Made by a program: the position numbers and the translations under genes. From Pseudarthrobacter raffinosi (GTDB taxonomy: Bacteria > Actinomycetota > Actinomycetes > Actinomycetales > Micrococcaceae), in assembly GCF_023913735.1 (NCBI RefSeq), contig NZ_JAMXBH010000021.1, positions 1-64,000 on the forward strand: a DNA stretch of 64,000 nt, read 5' to 3'. This document shows, piece after piece, positions 51,439 through 59,160 of the stretch (positions are counted from its first letter, which is position 1; the number at the start of each line of letters is the position of its first letter). The notes below the pieces were generated by a model. The model was not told the origin of the DNA and ran no database searches. It saw only the letters and a list, made by a program, of their open reading frames with translations.

Positions 51439-52314
51439 CTATTGTCCGCCGCGGCGGACAGACTGGGCGGTGTTGACCGTGTGGATGGCCCGCAGGAGCT
51501 TCGCCGGGAAGTAGACCGAGAAGAACACCACCATGGGTGCCTTGAGGGCCATTTTCTTGACGTTGTGCGCCTTGTACGTGCGGTCGAAGCGGGTCACGTA
51601 GTACCGGTAGTCCCGCGGTGAATCCTCGAGCCGGCGGGCGGACATCCCGGACACCATCTGGGGCCAGTACTGGACCTTGAGTTCGTGGTCGGCAAGGTGC
51701 AGGGAGAGATCGATGTCCTCGTGCATCTCGTCCTTCTCGTCCCGGCAGGTTTCGTCCCGGATGGTTTCCCATGCCGTAGCCCGCAGGGCCATGTTGGAGC
51801 CGAACAGGAAGTGGTACTGGTGCTTGGCGAGCTTGAGCATCAGCTGACGCATCTTGTCGTCTGCCTTGAGCCCGAACCGCCGCATCGGCATGTCGTAGTA
51901 GACCACCGGCCCGGTGGCTGCCTGGACTGACGGATCAAAAAAGGCCTTCTGGACCTGCTCCACCCAGTCCGGCTCGACAACGGAATCGGCATCAATGCGA
52001 CCCAGGACGTCGCCGGTGGCATGGTTTAGGCCAAAATTTCGGGTGGGAATCAGGCCCTGGTCCCGGTCCTGGCTGAGCAGGATGATGGGACTTTCCGGAT
52101 ACTCCAGCTGCATCTGCGCCACGATGGCGGAGGTGCGGTCAGTGGAGAGGTTGTCCACCACGATGATTTCGTGGGCCGGCACCGACTGGTACACCGCAGC
52201 GATGAGACACTGCCGGATGACACTTTCCTCGTTGTAAGCCGGGATGACAATGGACACGAGCGGCAGCTGTGCTGCGTCGTTCAAGGCATCCCCAGAGGAT
52301 TTATCGGCTGACAT
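51439..52314 (-). CDS. Family 2 glycosyltransferase
   Basis: The 291-aa protein begins with a GT-A fold: VSIVIPAYNEESVIRQCL, IIVVDNLSTDRTSAIV, then the metal-binding DAD in VLGRIDADSVVEPDW. A QxxRW-like processive motif is not evident. Near the C-terminus MALKAPMVVFFSVYFPAKLLRAI is hydrophobic and may anchor it in the membrane. Donor and acceptor are unknown. It reads towards the EamA gene, 26 bp away. Confidence 0.9.
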   Translation of the reverse strand: MSADKSSGDALNDAAQLPLVSIVIPAYNEESVIRQCLIAAVYQSVPAHEIIVVDNLSTDRTSAIVAQMQLEYPESPIILLSQDRDQGLIPTRNFGLNHATGDVLGRIDADSVVEPDWVEQVQKAFFDPSVQAATGPVVYYDMPMRRFGLKADDKMRQLMLKLAKHQYHFLFGSNMALRATAWETIRDETCRDEKDEMHEDIDLSLHLADHELKVQYWPQMVSGMSARRLEDSPRDYRYYVTRFDRTYKAHNVKKMALKAPMVVFFSVYFPAKLLRAIHTVNTAQSVRRGGQ

Positions 52315-52391
52315 CAGTTCAAATTTAGCACCGATCAGGGTTCGTCCCGCCAGCGACTGGGTCCAGCCCGGACAAACACTGGGAAAACACT

Positions 52392-52422
52392 GAAAGGGCC
52401 CCGCACCAGGCGGAGCCCCTTC
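52392..52422 (-). terminator. Terminator after the amphipathic-repeat protein gene
   Basis: GAAAGGGCCCCGC and GCGGAGCCCCTTC form an imperfect stem with a short loop, 29 bp past the stop at 52451 on the minus strand; a T-run follows on that strand. Confidence 0.6.
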
Positions 52423-52450
52423 CGTGGGCGGCGCGAGGGCGCCGGAAGTG

Positions 52451-53422
52451 CTAGTTGCTGCCCTTGTCCGCGGAACCGTTCATGTTGGCCGCAATGTTCT
52501 TGATGGCGGTCTTGGCATCGGTGGACGCCTTGGCTGCTGCGTCTGCCGATTCATCGGCGACGTGCTTGGCCTTCTCGGCCGCGTCCTCCGCGTCGGCGGC
52601 AACATCCTCTGCCTGGCCGGCCACGGCGTCCGCGGCCGAAGCGGTGGCGGCCGCAGCCTTGCTGGCTGCGTCCCCGGCCGTGTCCTTGGCGTCGTTCACG
52701 GTGGTGGCAGGAACCGGCGCCGGAGTAGGTGTGACAGGAGAAGGGGTCTTCCACGGGTCTTCCACGGGCTTGGAGGCCTTCCAGGCGGCGACGCCGGCGG
52801 CAACGGCTGCGGCGATGATGCCGAACACCAGCCAGCCGCGCTTTTTGGGCTTCTGCGGCTGGGCGATCTGGACCCCTACGGCCTTACCGGCTTCGTGCGC
52901 GGCGGCCTTGAGCTGCGTGCCGGCCGACTGTGCCTGCTCCTGGAGGGAATGCACGACGCCGGAATCGGCAAGCCGCTGGGCGACGGCGTCCACGTGGGAC
53001 GGCGCGCTTTCCAAGGTGCGGTGCACGGCGTCGGACGCGTGGCCGATCTGGTCCGAAAGGCGCGGCAGGTATTCCACCACCACGCGGTCCCGGGCGTTCT
53101 GGATAACGGGAGTGGCCTTGTCCAGCGCTTCGTACAGGCGCGGAGTGGCGACCTCAACGGCGTCGTGGATTTTCGGGGCGAGCTGGGCGAGCCCCTCCTG
53201 GATGCGCGGCGTCACTGTTGCGACGCCGTCGGCAAGGTTGTGGGCCGCGGTCTTGAGCCCCTCCTGGATTTTGGGAGATGCGGTGTCCAGGCCATGCTGC
53301 AGGCGGGGAACTGCCCAATCCACTGCTGCTTCCACGCGGGGGGATGCCCAGTCCTTGGCGCTCTCAACTGCGCTGTTGACTGACTGTTCAAGGTCACGGG
53401 CAATACGATCCGATTTCTTCAC
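52451..53422 (-). CDS. Amphipathic-repeat membrane protein of unknown function
   Basis: The 323-aa product has three parts. Residues about 20-125 are a run of near-11-residue repeats with the pattern (A/T)-x-P-(R/K)-(I/L/V)-x-x-(A/G)-L, for example ASPRVEAAV, AVPRLQHGL, ASPKIQEGL, VTPRIQEGL, LAPKIHDAV and ATPRLYEAL. These suggest amphipathic helices that could lie on a membrane. A single span follows (about 195-215, WLVFGIIAAAVAAGVAAW), preceded by a basic KPKKR. The C-terminal 100 residues are Ala/Asp/Lys-rich, like late-embryogenesis-abundant or coiled-coil stress proteins. I do not recognise a named family; homologues appear next to ppiA in related genomes as far as I recall. Confidence 0.78.
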   Translation of the reverse strand: MKKSDRIARDLEQSVNSAVESAKDWASPRVEAAVDWAVPRLQHGLDTASPKIQEGLKTAAHNLADGVATVTPRIQEGLAQLAPKIHDAVEVATPRLYEALDKATPVIQNARDRVVVEYLPRLSDQIGHASDAVHRTLESAPSHVDAVAQRLADSGVVHSLQEQAQSAGTQLKAAAHEAGKAVGVQIAQPQKPKKRGWLVFGIIAAAVAAGVAAWKASKPVEDPWKTPSPVTPTPAPVPATTVNDAKDTAGDAASKAAAATASAADAVAGQAEDVAADAEDAAEKAKHVADESADAAAKASTDAKTAIKNIAANMNGSADKGSN

Positions 53423-53577
53423 AACTACCTCCCGATTAATGTGACGGTTCTGTTGTTAGCCTACGTGCCTTGACCTGCACGGGCTATTCTTCCCGCGGAT
53501 TTACACCTGATTTCACCCAGCGCGGAACTGCCGGTCCAGCCCCTTCCACGTTGACCTGCCGTGAAAGAATAGGCGGC

Positions 53578-54123
53578 ATGACTGCAATCGCAACTGCAAA
53601 AGCAACCATCCACACGAGCCTCGGCGACATCGTCGTTAATCTGTTCGGCAACCATGCGCCGAAGACGGTCAAGAACTTCGTTGGCCTGGCCACCGGGGAG
53701 CAGGCCTGGACCCACCCCGAGACCGGTGAGGACAAGACTGGCACGCCGCTGTATGACGGCACCATCTTCCACCGCATCATCAAGGACTTCATGATCCAGG
53801 CCGGCGATCCGCTGGGCCGCGGCGTGGGCGGACCCGGCTACAAGTTCGATGACGAAATCCACCCCGAACTCAGCTTCAACGCCCCCTACAAACTGGCCAT
53901 GGCCAACGCCGGCATCCAGGCGGGCAAGGGCACCAACGGTTCGCAGTTCTTCATCACCACCATCCCCACCGACTGGCTGCAGGGCAAGCACAGCATCTTC
54001 GGCGAGGTTGCTGACGAGGACTCCAAGAAGGTCGTCGACGCCATCGAGGGCATCCGCACCGGAATGGGCGACCGCCCGGTTGAGGACGTCACCATCAACG
54101 GCATCGACATCGAGCAGCTCTAA
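53578..54123 (+). CDS. ppiA: Peptidyl-prolyl cis-trans isomerase (cyclophilin type)
   Basis: The 181-aa cytoplasmic cyclophilin has no signal peptide. Its motifs are GDIVVNLFGNHAPKTVKNFVGLA, TIFHRIIKDFMIQAGDPLGRGVGGPGY, LAMANAGIQAGKGTNGSQFFITT and LQGKHSIFGEV, including the catalytic Arg (FHRI), the substrate-pocket FMIQ and the QFFIT motif. It speeds proline isomerisation during folding. The ATG at 53578 gives the family start; the frame upstream to 53470 has no homology. It is followed 8 bp later by the rhomboid gene. Confidence 0.96.
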   Translation: MTAIATAKATIHTSLGDIVVNLFGNHAPKTVKNFVGLATGEQAWTHPETGEDKTGTPLYDGTIFHRIIKDFMIQAGDPLGRGVGGPGYKFDDEIHPELSFNAPYKLAMANAGIQAGKGTNGSQFFITTIPTDWLQGKHSIFGEVADEDSKKVVDAIEGIRTGMGDRPVEDVTINGIDIEQL

Positions 54124-54131
54124 CCCATCAC

Positions 54132-55013
54132 ATGAGCTACGGAATTCCGGCGGCCGAGCCGTCCGCGCAGGTTCCGGTGTGCCCCAGGCACCCGGACCGG
54201 CCCTCCTATGTGCGCTGCCAGCGCTGCGGCCGCCCAGCGTGCCCGGACTGCCAGCGGGCGGCCGCCGTCGGATTCCAGTGTGTTGACTGCGTCAACGAAA
54301 CAAAGCGCACGACGCCGGCGGTCAAGACTGTCTACGGCGGCGCCGTGGCAACCGGAAAACCAATAGTGACGTTTGGAATTATCGCCCTGTGCGCGGTGAT
54401 GTACGTTCTGCAATGGGTGGTGCCCGGCGAGTGGATCTACCAGAACCTGGCGTTCGCCAATGTTTTTGCCACTCCCGAATTCGGTGAGTTCGAACCGTGG
54501 CGGATGCTGACGGCGGCGTTCCTGCACTCCCAGGGATTCATCCTCCACATTGTGCTGAACATGTACATGCTGTGGATTTTCGGCCAGGCACTCGAACCGC
54601 TTCTGGGCCGGGTCCGCTTCCTGGCGTTGTATCTCATCTCTGCCATCGGAGGGTCTGTCGGCTATCTCTTGCTGACCCCCGGCTACGTGCCTGGCGTGCC
54701 TCTTGCCGGAGTGGTGGGCGCCTCGGGGGCGATCTTTGGACTCTTCGGGGCGATGCTGCTGGTACAGCGACACCGCGGCGGGGATACGCGGCAACTGTGG
54801 GTCCTGATCGCCATCAACGGCGTGATCGGATTTGTGGTCCCCCAGATCGCCTGGCAGGCGCACCTGGGCGGGCTCGTCGCAGGCGCCCTTTGCGCTGCCG
54901 TGATTGCATACACGCCCCGGGGCCCACGGCAGGGCCTGCTGCACGCGGCCGGACTGGTCGCCGTCCTTCTCCTGCTGGCCCTGGCGAGCTGGCTCCGCGT
55001 CACGGCCGGTTGA
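54132..55013 (+). CDS. Rhomboid family intramembrane serine protease
   Basis: The 293-aa protein starts with a soluble Cys-rich zinc-ribbon/B-box-like segment (CPRHPDRPSYVRC, then CGRPACPDCQ and CVDC, residues 17-53). A six- or seven-span rhomboid domain follows. The catalytic Ser is in GASGAIFG and the catalytic His in WQAHLGGL. ILHIVLNMYMLWIFG carries the conserved HxxxN element. It cleaves membrane proteins within the bilayer; the substrate is unknown. It follows ppiA by eight bases. Confidence 0.94.
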   Translation: MSYGIPAAEPSAQVPVCPRHPDRPSYVRCQRCGRPACPDCQRAAAVGFQCVDCVNETKRTTPAVKTVYGGAVATGKPIVTFGIIALCAVMYVLQWVVPGEWIYQNLAFANVFATPEFGEFEPWRMLTAAFLHSQGFILHIVLNMYMLWIFGQALEPLLGRVRFLALYLISAIGGSVGYLLLTPGYVPGVPLAGVVGASGAIFGLFGAMLLVQRHRGGDTRQLWVLIAINGVIGFVVPQIAWQAHLGGLVAGALCAAVIAYTPRGPRQGLLHAAGLVAVLLLLALASWLRVTAG

Positions 55014-55052
55014 CCGTCCGGGTCCTCAGGCCCAGCTCCAACAGACCGCTTA

Positions 55053-55082
55053 GACCCCGGTGTCCCAACGGACGCCGGGGTC
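55053..55082 (+). terminator. Terminator after the rhomboid gene
   Basis: GACCCCGG (55053-55060) and CCGGGGTC (55075-55082) enclose an inner GTCC/GGAC pair with a CAAC loop, and TTTTCTG follows. It is a strong intrinsic terminator. Confidence 0.85.
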
Positions 55083-55194
55083 TTTTCTGTGCCTCGTGAG
55101 GCCTCCGCACCGCGCTGCCCGTTCACTTGCTGCGTGCGTCCCGGCGTGCGAGCAGCCCGTGGTCCGCGTCAGGCCCATGACGACGGCGCCTAAG

Positions 55195-55600
55195 TTATCC
55201 ACAGGGGTTATCCACACTGTTAGTAACTTACACGGGTGTAGTTCAGGATTTCGATGTGCCCCTGCTCCCGGGTGTCCGCCCTTTTGCCGGATTTCGTCAT
55301 CCTGTTGTCCACAATTGTGGACAAGACCTGGGGATGCGCCTGTGGTTAAGTGGAAAAACAAGCCATTTGAGCCCGACCTGTGGATATCCTGGCAATTTCC
55401 CGCGCCGGGGGCCCATAGGAGGGGATCCGGCCTGCCCGTATCAACAGGGTTATTCACAGTGTTAACAACTTACAGACATGTAGTTAACCTTCGGTGTTTC
55501 CCCGACTGGGGCAGCTGAGGGGTCCGCTCGGGCCGTCCTGTGGATTGTTATCCACAACTGTGGACAACTTGTGGGTAGTCCAGTGTTAGTAAGTGGATAA
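55195..55600. promoter_or_regulatory. DnaA-box cluster upstream of the AhpD-like gene
   Basis: The 9-mers are TTATCCACA at 55195, 55208 and 55548; TTGTCCACA at 55305; TGTGGACAA at 55316 and 55559; TGTGGTTAA at 55341; TGTGGATAT at 55379; TTATTCACA at 55450; TGTGGATTG at 55539; AGTGGATAA at 55592. Five to six are exact matches to E. coli-type or actinobacterial consensus. Two boxes at 55305-55324 face each other in a 20 bp palindrome. Density is at least equal to that of the canonical oriC halves in this window. Confidence 0.75.
55201..55485. repeat. Direct repeat pair containing DnaA box, GTTAnnAAC and TACA-N4-TGTA
   Basis: Copy 1 (55201-55243) and copy 2 (55444-55485) share about 75-80 percent of positions over roughly 43 bp. 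Each has in order a DnaA-type box (TTATCCACA or TTATTCACA), GTTAGTAAC or GTTAACAAC, then TACACGGGTGTA or TACAGACATGTA and GTT. Partial further copies lie at about 55580 and 56182. Confidence 0.65.
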
Positions 55601-55668
55601 CACGTGTGTGTGCGAGGGTGTTCCTACGCAGCATCGGACCCAACAAGCTTCCAGCCAGGAGGACCGCC

Positions 55669-56142
55669 TTGAGCGCCACCGCAACAACCCAGCACATCTA
55701 CCTCGACAAGCAGCACCCCGCGGTATGGCGCGCTCTCAACGGTCTGGGGCTGAAAGTGCGCGAAGCCGCCGACGCGGCCGGGATTGACCGCAAGACCATA
55801 GAGCTGCTCAACGTGCGGATCTCCCAGATCAACGGCTGTGCCTATTGCCTCGACATGCATGTACGGGACGCCATGGAGGCCGGGGAGAGCCATCAGCGGC
55901 TTGCTGTCCTGCCGGCGTGGCGGGAGACAGCCCTGTTCACGGACAAGGAGCGGGCTGCCCTTGCCCTGGCAGAATGCATCACCGAACTGCCGGACCACCG
56001 GACAACCGAGCTTGAGGAAGGATATGCGCGTCAGCACCTCAGCGCCGATGAATTTTCGGCGGTCAGCTGGCTGGTGATCACCATGAATGCCTTTAACCGG
56101 GTGTCCATCACCAGCCACCATCCGGTCCGCCGGGACCGCTGA
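55669..56142 (+). CDS. AhpD-like carboxymuconolactone decarboxylase family protein
   Basis: The 157-aa protein has the AhpD-type redox motif NGCAYCLDMHVRDA (C-x-x-C-x-x-x-H, around residues 61-68) preceded by the conserved Glu, and the helical fold of the family. Members act as alkylhydroperoxidase/peroxidase partners or as decarboxylases. The CxxC supports a redox role. The start is a TTG at 55669 with AGGAGG six bases upstream; the longer ORF beginning at 55606 lacks one. The gene lies alone between two DnaA-box clusters. Confidence 0.88.
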   Translation: MSATATTQHIYLDKQHPAVWRALNGLGLKVREAADAAGIDRKTIELLNVRISQINGCAYCLDMHVRDAMEAGESHQRLAVLPAWRETALFTDKERAALALAECITELPDHRTTELEEGYARQHLSADEFSAVSWLVITMNAFNRVSITSHHPVRRDR

Positions 56143-56170
56143 CTGGGACATTCCGTTCGGGCGGTGTGAA

Positions 56171-56320
56171 TTATCCACAGCCAATCCACACTGTTAATAA
56201 CTGTCCGTCCGAGCGCTTTGGATCCGGTCCCGTGCGCCATGGCCTGCACGGGCGGATATCGCTTCCGGCCCCGGGAAAGTTATGCACATTGTGGATAACT
56301 TTCCCAACAGCTGTGGACAA
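56171..56320. promoter_or_regulatory. DnaA-box cluster downstream of the AhpD-like gene
   Basis: Boxes are TTATCCACA at 56171 (perfect), CAATCCACA at 56182, TTATGCACA at 56280, TGTGGATAA at 56290 (perfect) and TGTGGACAA at 56312 (perfect actinobacterial type), in both orientations. This stretch lies between the stop of the AhpD-like gene and the 3' end of tag. Confidence 0.72.
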
Positions 56321-56365
56321 CAGGCGCCGGCGGGGCGTCCGGTCAGTTCCCCGCGGAGCGGCAGG

Positions 56366-56998
56366 TCAGCCGGTCCAGACGCCTGAGGATCCGCGCCGGT
56401 GGCTGTCCAGAAGATGGGTGTCCACCATGCCGATGGCTTCCATCAGCGCGAACATGGTGGTGGGGCCAACGAACGAGAATCCCTGCGTCCGCAGCGCCTT
56501 GGAGAGCGCCACCGATTCCGGTGACTGCGTGGGGATCTCCGCGTGCGTGACCGGCTGGGGAGTGGCCCGGGGCTGGAACTGCCACACGAAGTCAACCAGG
56601 CCTTCCCGCTCGCGCAGCGCGATGGTGGCCCGGGCGTTGGTGATGGCGGCACGGATCTTGAGCCGGTTGCGGACGATGCCGGGATCCTGGAGCAGGCGCT
56701 CAACATCCGCTTCCGTAAAAGCGGCAACAGCGTCCGGCTGGAAGTCGAGGAAAGCCTGACGGAAGGCGGGGCGCTTCCGGAGGATCGTTGCCCACGAGAG
56801 ACCTGCCTGGAAGCCTTCAAGGCAGATGCGCTCGTACAGGCCTTGTTCGTCCCGGACGGGCAGGCCCCATTCGGAGTCGTAGTACTCGCGCAACAGCGGA
56901 TCCACGGCGGCCCACGGCGGACGGGCGAGGCCGTCGTCGCCCAGGACTGTTCCGTCCACACCCTCGTTTAGGGGCTGGGCGGCGGCAGCGGGAGTCAT
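56366..56998 (-). CDS. tag: DNA-3-methyladenine glycosylase I
   Basis: The 210-aa protein carries the Tag signatures YYDSEWGLPVRDEQGLYERICLEGFQAGLSWATILRKRPAFRQAF and RNRLKIRAAITNA, with FVGPTTMFALMEAIGMVDTH near the C-terminus. It removes 3-methyladenine from alkylated DNA in base-excision repair. The usual N-terminal zinc Cys is not evident: the family's MxRCxW start is replaced by LARPPWAAVDP, as I read it. The first 20 residues are unconserved, so a later start is possible. Confidence 0.93.
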   Translation of the reverse strand: MTPAAAAQPLNEGVDGTVLGDDGLARPPWAAVDPLLREYYDSEWGLPVRDEQGLYERICLEGFQAGLSWATILRKRPAFRQAFLDFQPDAVAAFTEADVERLLQDPGIVRNRLKIRAAITNARATIALREREGLVDFVWQFQPRATPQPVTHAEIPTQSPESVALSKALRTQGFSFVGPTTMFALMEAIGMVDTHLLDSHRRGSSGVWTG

Positions 56999-57016
56999 GC
57001 GGGTCCTGCGGTCAGG

Positions 57017-57271
57017 TCAGGAACGCCAGCGCGTGGTCATCAGGAAGCCGATGATGGCAATGCCGAAGCCGGCCACGATGTTCCACGACTCCCAGGCCTG
57101 GACAGGAAACCGGCCCTCGCTGATGTAGAACGTGATGATCCAGAAGAGCCCGATGATCATCAGGCCGAACATCACCGGCTTGAACCAAACAGCGTTGGGC
57201 TTATACGCCTGCGCCCCGGAAGCGGGCTGCGCGGCGCTGGAAGTCTTCTTGCGAGGCTTTGACTCGGGCAC
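57017..57271 (-). CDS. crgA: Cell division protein CrgA
   Basis: The 84-aa protein has a basic N-terminus (PESKPRKKTSS), then NAVWFKPVMFGLMIIGLFWIITFYIS and NIVAGFGIAIIGFLMTTRWR: two membrane spans with the conserved PxW and final TRW motif of CrgA. It helps place septal and peptidoglycan enzymes in actinobacteria. The GTG at 57271 is set by AAGGAG five bases upstream; the longer frame to 57646 is spurious. It reads away from the divergent sortase gene. Confidence 0.95.
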   Translation of the reverse strand: MPESKPRKKTSSAAQPASGAQAYKPNAVWFKPVMFGLMIIGLFWIITFYISEGRFPVQAWESWNIVAGFGIAIIGFLMTTRWRS

Positions 57272-57446
57272 GTGCTCTCCTTGGCGGACTGGAGCAAGCT
57301 CGGCGCCGCGGGCTTGATATCCTGCAAGAAGGAAGTTGCCAGCGGTCTGCGCGATCTTGGTCAAATCTGGATTCTTACTAGCAGCCAATTCTAGCCGTAG
57401 TTCAGGGCATTCAAACGCCCAGCGCGGCCACCCCGGAGGAGAACGC

Positions 57447-58247
57447 GTGGTAGTGCAGGAGAAGGCGAGGCGCGCCGCTAGGAGGCCCGCCCGTGCGGCG
57501 CCCGCGCGCGCTTCGATTCTGCGTGGCACAGTGCAGGTGCTCGGCGAACTGCTCATCACAGCCGGCATTATCCTCCTGCTTTTTGTGGGCTGGCAGCTGT
57601 GGTGGACCAACATCGAATCCGACGCCAAGCAGAGTGCCGTCATCAAGGAGTTCGCCCAGGGGCTGGGCGGCGCGGTGCCCGCGAGTCCGGAACCGGATCC
57701 ATCGGCAGCGCCCGTGGATTACGGCACCCCGGCCGTTGCCGCGGCGCCAGGCCATGCCGGCACCATCGGCATCATGTATATCCCCCGCTTTGGCCCCAAC
57801 TACACGCGGCCCATCGTGCAGGGAACCACCGGGGATGTCCTGGATACGCTGGGGCTTGGCCATTACGCCAACACCGCCATGCCCGGCGCGGCCGGTAACT
57901 TCGCGGTGGCCGGCCACAGGCAGACCCATGGTGCCGTCCTGGACAATATCCACACCCTTGTCCCGGGGGACAAAATCTACGTCCAGACCAAGGACGGCTA
58001 CTACATCTATGTCTTCCGCAACAACCAGATTGTGATGCCGTCCCGGACCGATGTCCTGGAACCGGTCCCCACCCGCCCCGGCGTCACTCCCACCGAAAGC
58101 TTCCTCACCATGACCAGTTGCAATCCGCGCTTCGGCGCCGAGGAACGCATCATCGCGTACGCGCTGCTGGATAGCTGGCAGCCTGCCTCGGCGGGCCCGC
58201 CGGCCGAGATCGCCGCCCAGGTGGCCGCAGCGGTGGGAGGAAACTGA
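57447..58247 (+). CDS. srtE: Class E sortase
   Basis: The 266-aa protein has a basic N-terminus, one membrane span (about 30-50), and an extracytoplasmic sortase domain. Catalytic His is in VAGHRQTHG, Cys in LTMTSCNPRFGAEERIIAYA with the conserved Arg close behind. The T-x-T-x-C form of the Cys motif is typical of class E sortases, which anchor LAxTG-type proteins to peptidoglycan. The GTG at 57447 follows GGAGGAG by five bases. A 56-aa membrane protein and trpG follow with tight spacing. Confidence 0.92.
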   Translation: MVVQEKARRAARRPARAAPARASILRGTVQVLGELLITAGIILLLFVGWQLWWTNIESDAKQSAVIKEFAQGLGGAVPASPEPDPSAAPVDYGTPAVAAAPGHAGTIGIMYIPRFGPNYTRPIVQGTTGDVLDTLGLGHYANTAMPGAAGNFAVAGHRQTHGAVLDNIHTLVPGDKIYVQTKDGYYIYVFRNNQIVMPSRTDVLEPVPTRPGVTPTESFLTMTSCNPRFGAEERIIAYALLDSWQPASAGPPAEIAAQVAAAVGGN

Positions 58248-58249
58248 GT

Positions 58250-58420
58250 ATGTACGGCTGGATTTTCCGCCACCTGCCGGGCCCCCTCTGGCTGCGGATC
58301 CTCACGTCGCTGGTGCTCATCGCCGGCGCACTGATCCTGATGGTTCAGTTCCTGTTCCCATGGATGTCCGGGTTCACCGCATTCACCGACTCAACGATTG
58401 GTTCTGCAAGCCAGCCATGA
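58250..58420 (+). CDS. Small membrane protein (56 aa), sortase-linked
   Basis: The frame opens MYGWIFRHLPGPLWLRIL, has one hydrophobic span (about 20-38) and a C-terminus FTDSTIGSASQP. GGAGG lies nine bases before the ATG. It starts two bases after the sortase stop and its stop overlaps the trpG start (ATGA), so it is translationally coupled to both. Similar small proteins with PGPxWxR motifs occur at this locus in actinobacteria; function unknown. Confidence 0.8.
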   Translation: MYGWIFRHLPGPLWLRILTSLVLIAGALILMVQFLFPWMSGFTAFTDSTIGSASQP

Positions 58421-59058
58421 CCACAACCAAAATCCTGGTCGTAGATAACTACGACAGCTTCGTTTACACCTTGGTGGGCTACCTCCAGGAACTCGGCGCC
58501 GAGACCACCGTTGTCCGCAACGACGACGTGACCCTCGCTGAAGCCATCGAGATGGCACAAACGCGCGACGGCGTCCTCATCTCACCCGGTCCGGGTAACC
58601 CCGCCGAGGCGGGCGTGTGCATTGAGCTGATCAAGTGGTGCGGGGCGAACAACAAGCCGATGTTCGGTGTGTGCCTGGGCCATCAGGCCCTGGCCGAAGC
58701 CTATGGCGGCACAGTGACCCACGCGCCAGAGCTGATGCACGGCAAGACCTCGCTGGTGGAGCACAACGGCACCAGCGTCTTCGCCGGGCTCCCCTCCCCC
58801 GTGACAGCGACGCGCTACCACTCGCTGGCAGCGGTAAGGGACACCATCCCCGACGTCCTGGAGATCACCGCCGAGACCGCGACCGGCGTCGTGATGGGCC
58901 TGCAGCACCGCACTGCACCGCTGTGCGGGGTGCAGTTCCACCCGGAGTCGGTCCTGACCGAAGGCGGCTACCAGATGCTGGGCAACTGGCTCGAGTCCCT
59001 GGGAATGGCGGGAGCCGCCGCCCGTGCCTCCACGCTGAGCCCCCTCATCCAGCACTGA
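58417..59058 (+). CDS. trpG: Glutamine amidotransferase, anthranilate/aminodeoxychorismate synthase component II
   Basis: The 213-aa class I amidotransferase has the nucleophile in FGVCLGHQALAEAYGG, the catalytic His and Glu in VQFHPESVLTEGG, and VVDNYDSFVYTLVGYL and DGVLISPGPGNP at the start. It supplies ammonia from glutamine to chorismate-using synthases for tryptophan or folate. TrpG and PabA cannot be separated by sequence here. The ATG overlaps the stop of the 56-aa gene. Confidence 0.92.
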   Translation: MTTTKILVVDNYDSFVYTLVGYLQELGAETTVVRNDDVTLAEAIEMAQTRDGVLISPGPGNPAEAGVCIELIKWCGANNKPMFGVCLGHQALAEAYGGTVTHAPELMHGKTSLVEHNGTSVFAGLPSPVTATRYHSLAAVRDTIPDVLEITAETATGVVMGLQHRTAPLCGVQFHPESVLTEGGYQMLGNWLESLGMAGAAARASTLSPLIQH

Positions 59059-59077
59059 CCGGAACACACGCACGAAC

Positions 59078-59138
59078 AACGCGGGGTCACTTCGCGCCCA
59101 TGTTCCCCTTCGGGATGGGCGCGAAGTGACCCCGCGTT
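59078..59138. terminator. Bidirectional terminator between trpG and pknB
   Basis: The arms 59078-59101 and 59115-59138 are perfectly complementary over 24 bp (starting AACGCGGGGTCACTTCGCGC) with a 13-base loop. They lie between two convergent genes, so one hairpin can serve both. Confidence 0.85.
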
Positions 59139-59160
59139 GCTTTAAGGAGCGGGTGGAGGC

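Larger units (their letters stand above)
55014..55668. other. Intergenic region with terminator and dense DnaA-box cluster
   Basis: This stretch of 655 bp has no gene. It starts with the rhomboid terminator (55053-55082) and then carries at least eleven DnaA-type 9-mers between 55195 and 55600, together with two long direct repeats. The upstream bases of the AhpD-like gene (AGGAGG at 55657-55662) lie at its end. Confidence 0.7.

Noticed and set aside
57272..57646. 125-codon N-terminal extension of crgA
   Set aside because: It runs antisense into the sortase gene, and the GTG at 57271 has an excellent ribosome binding site.
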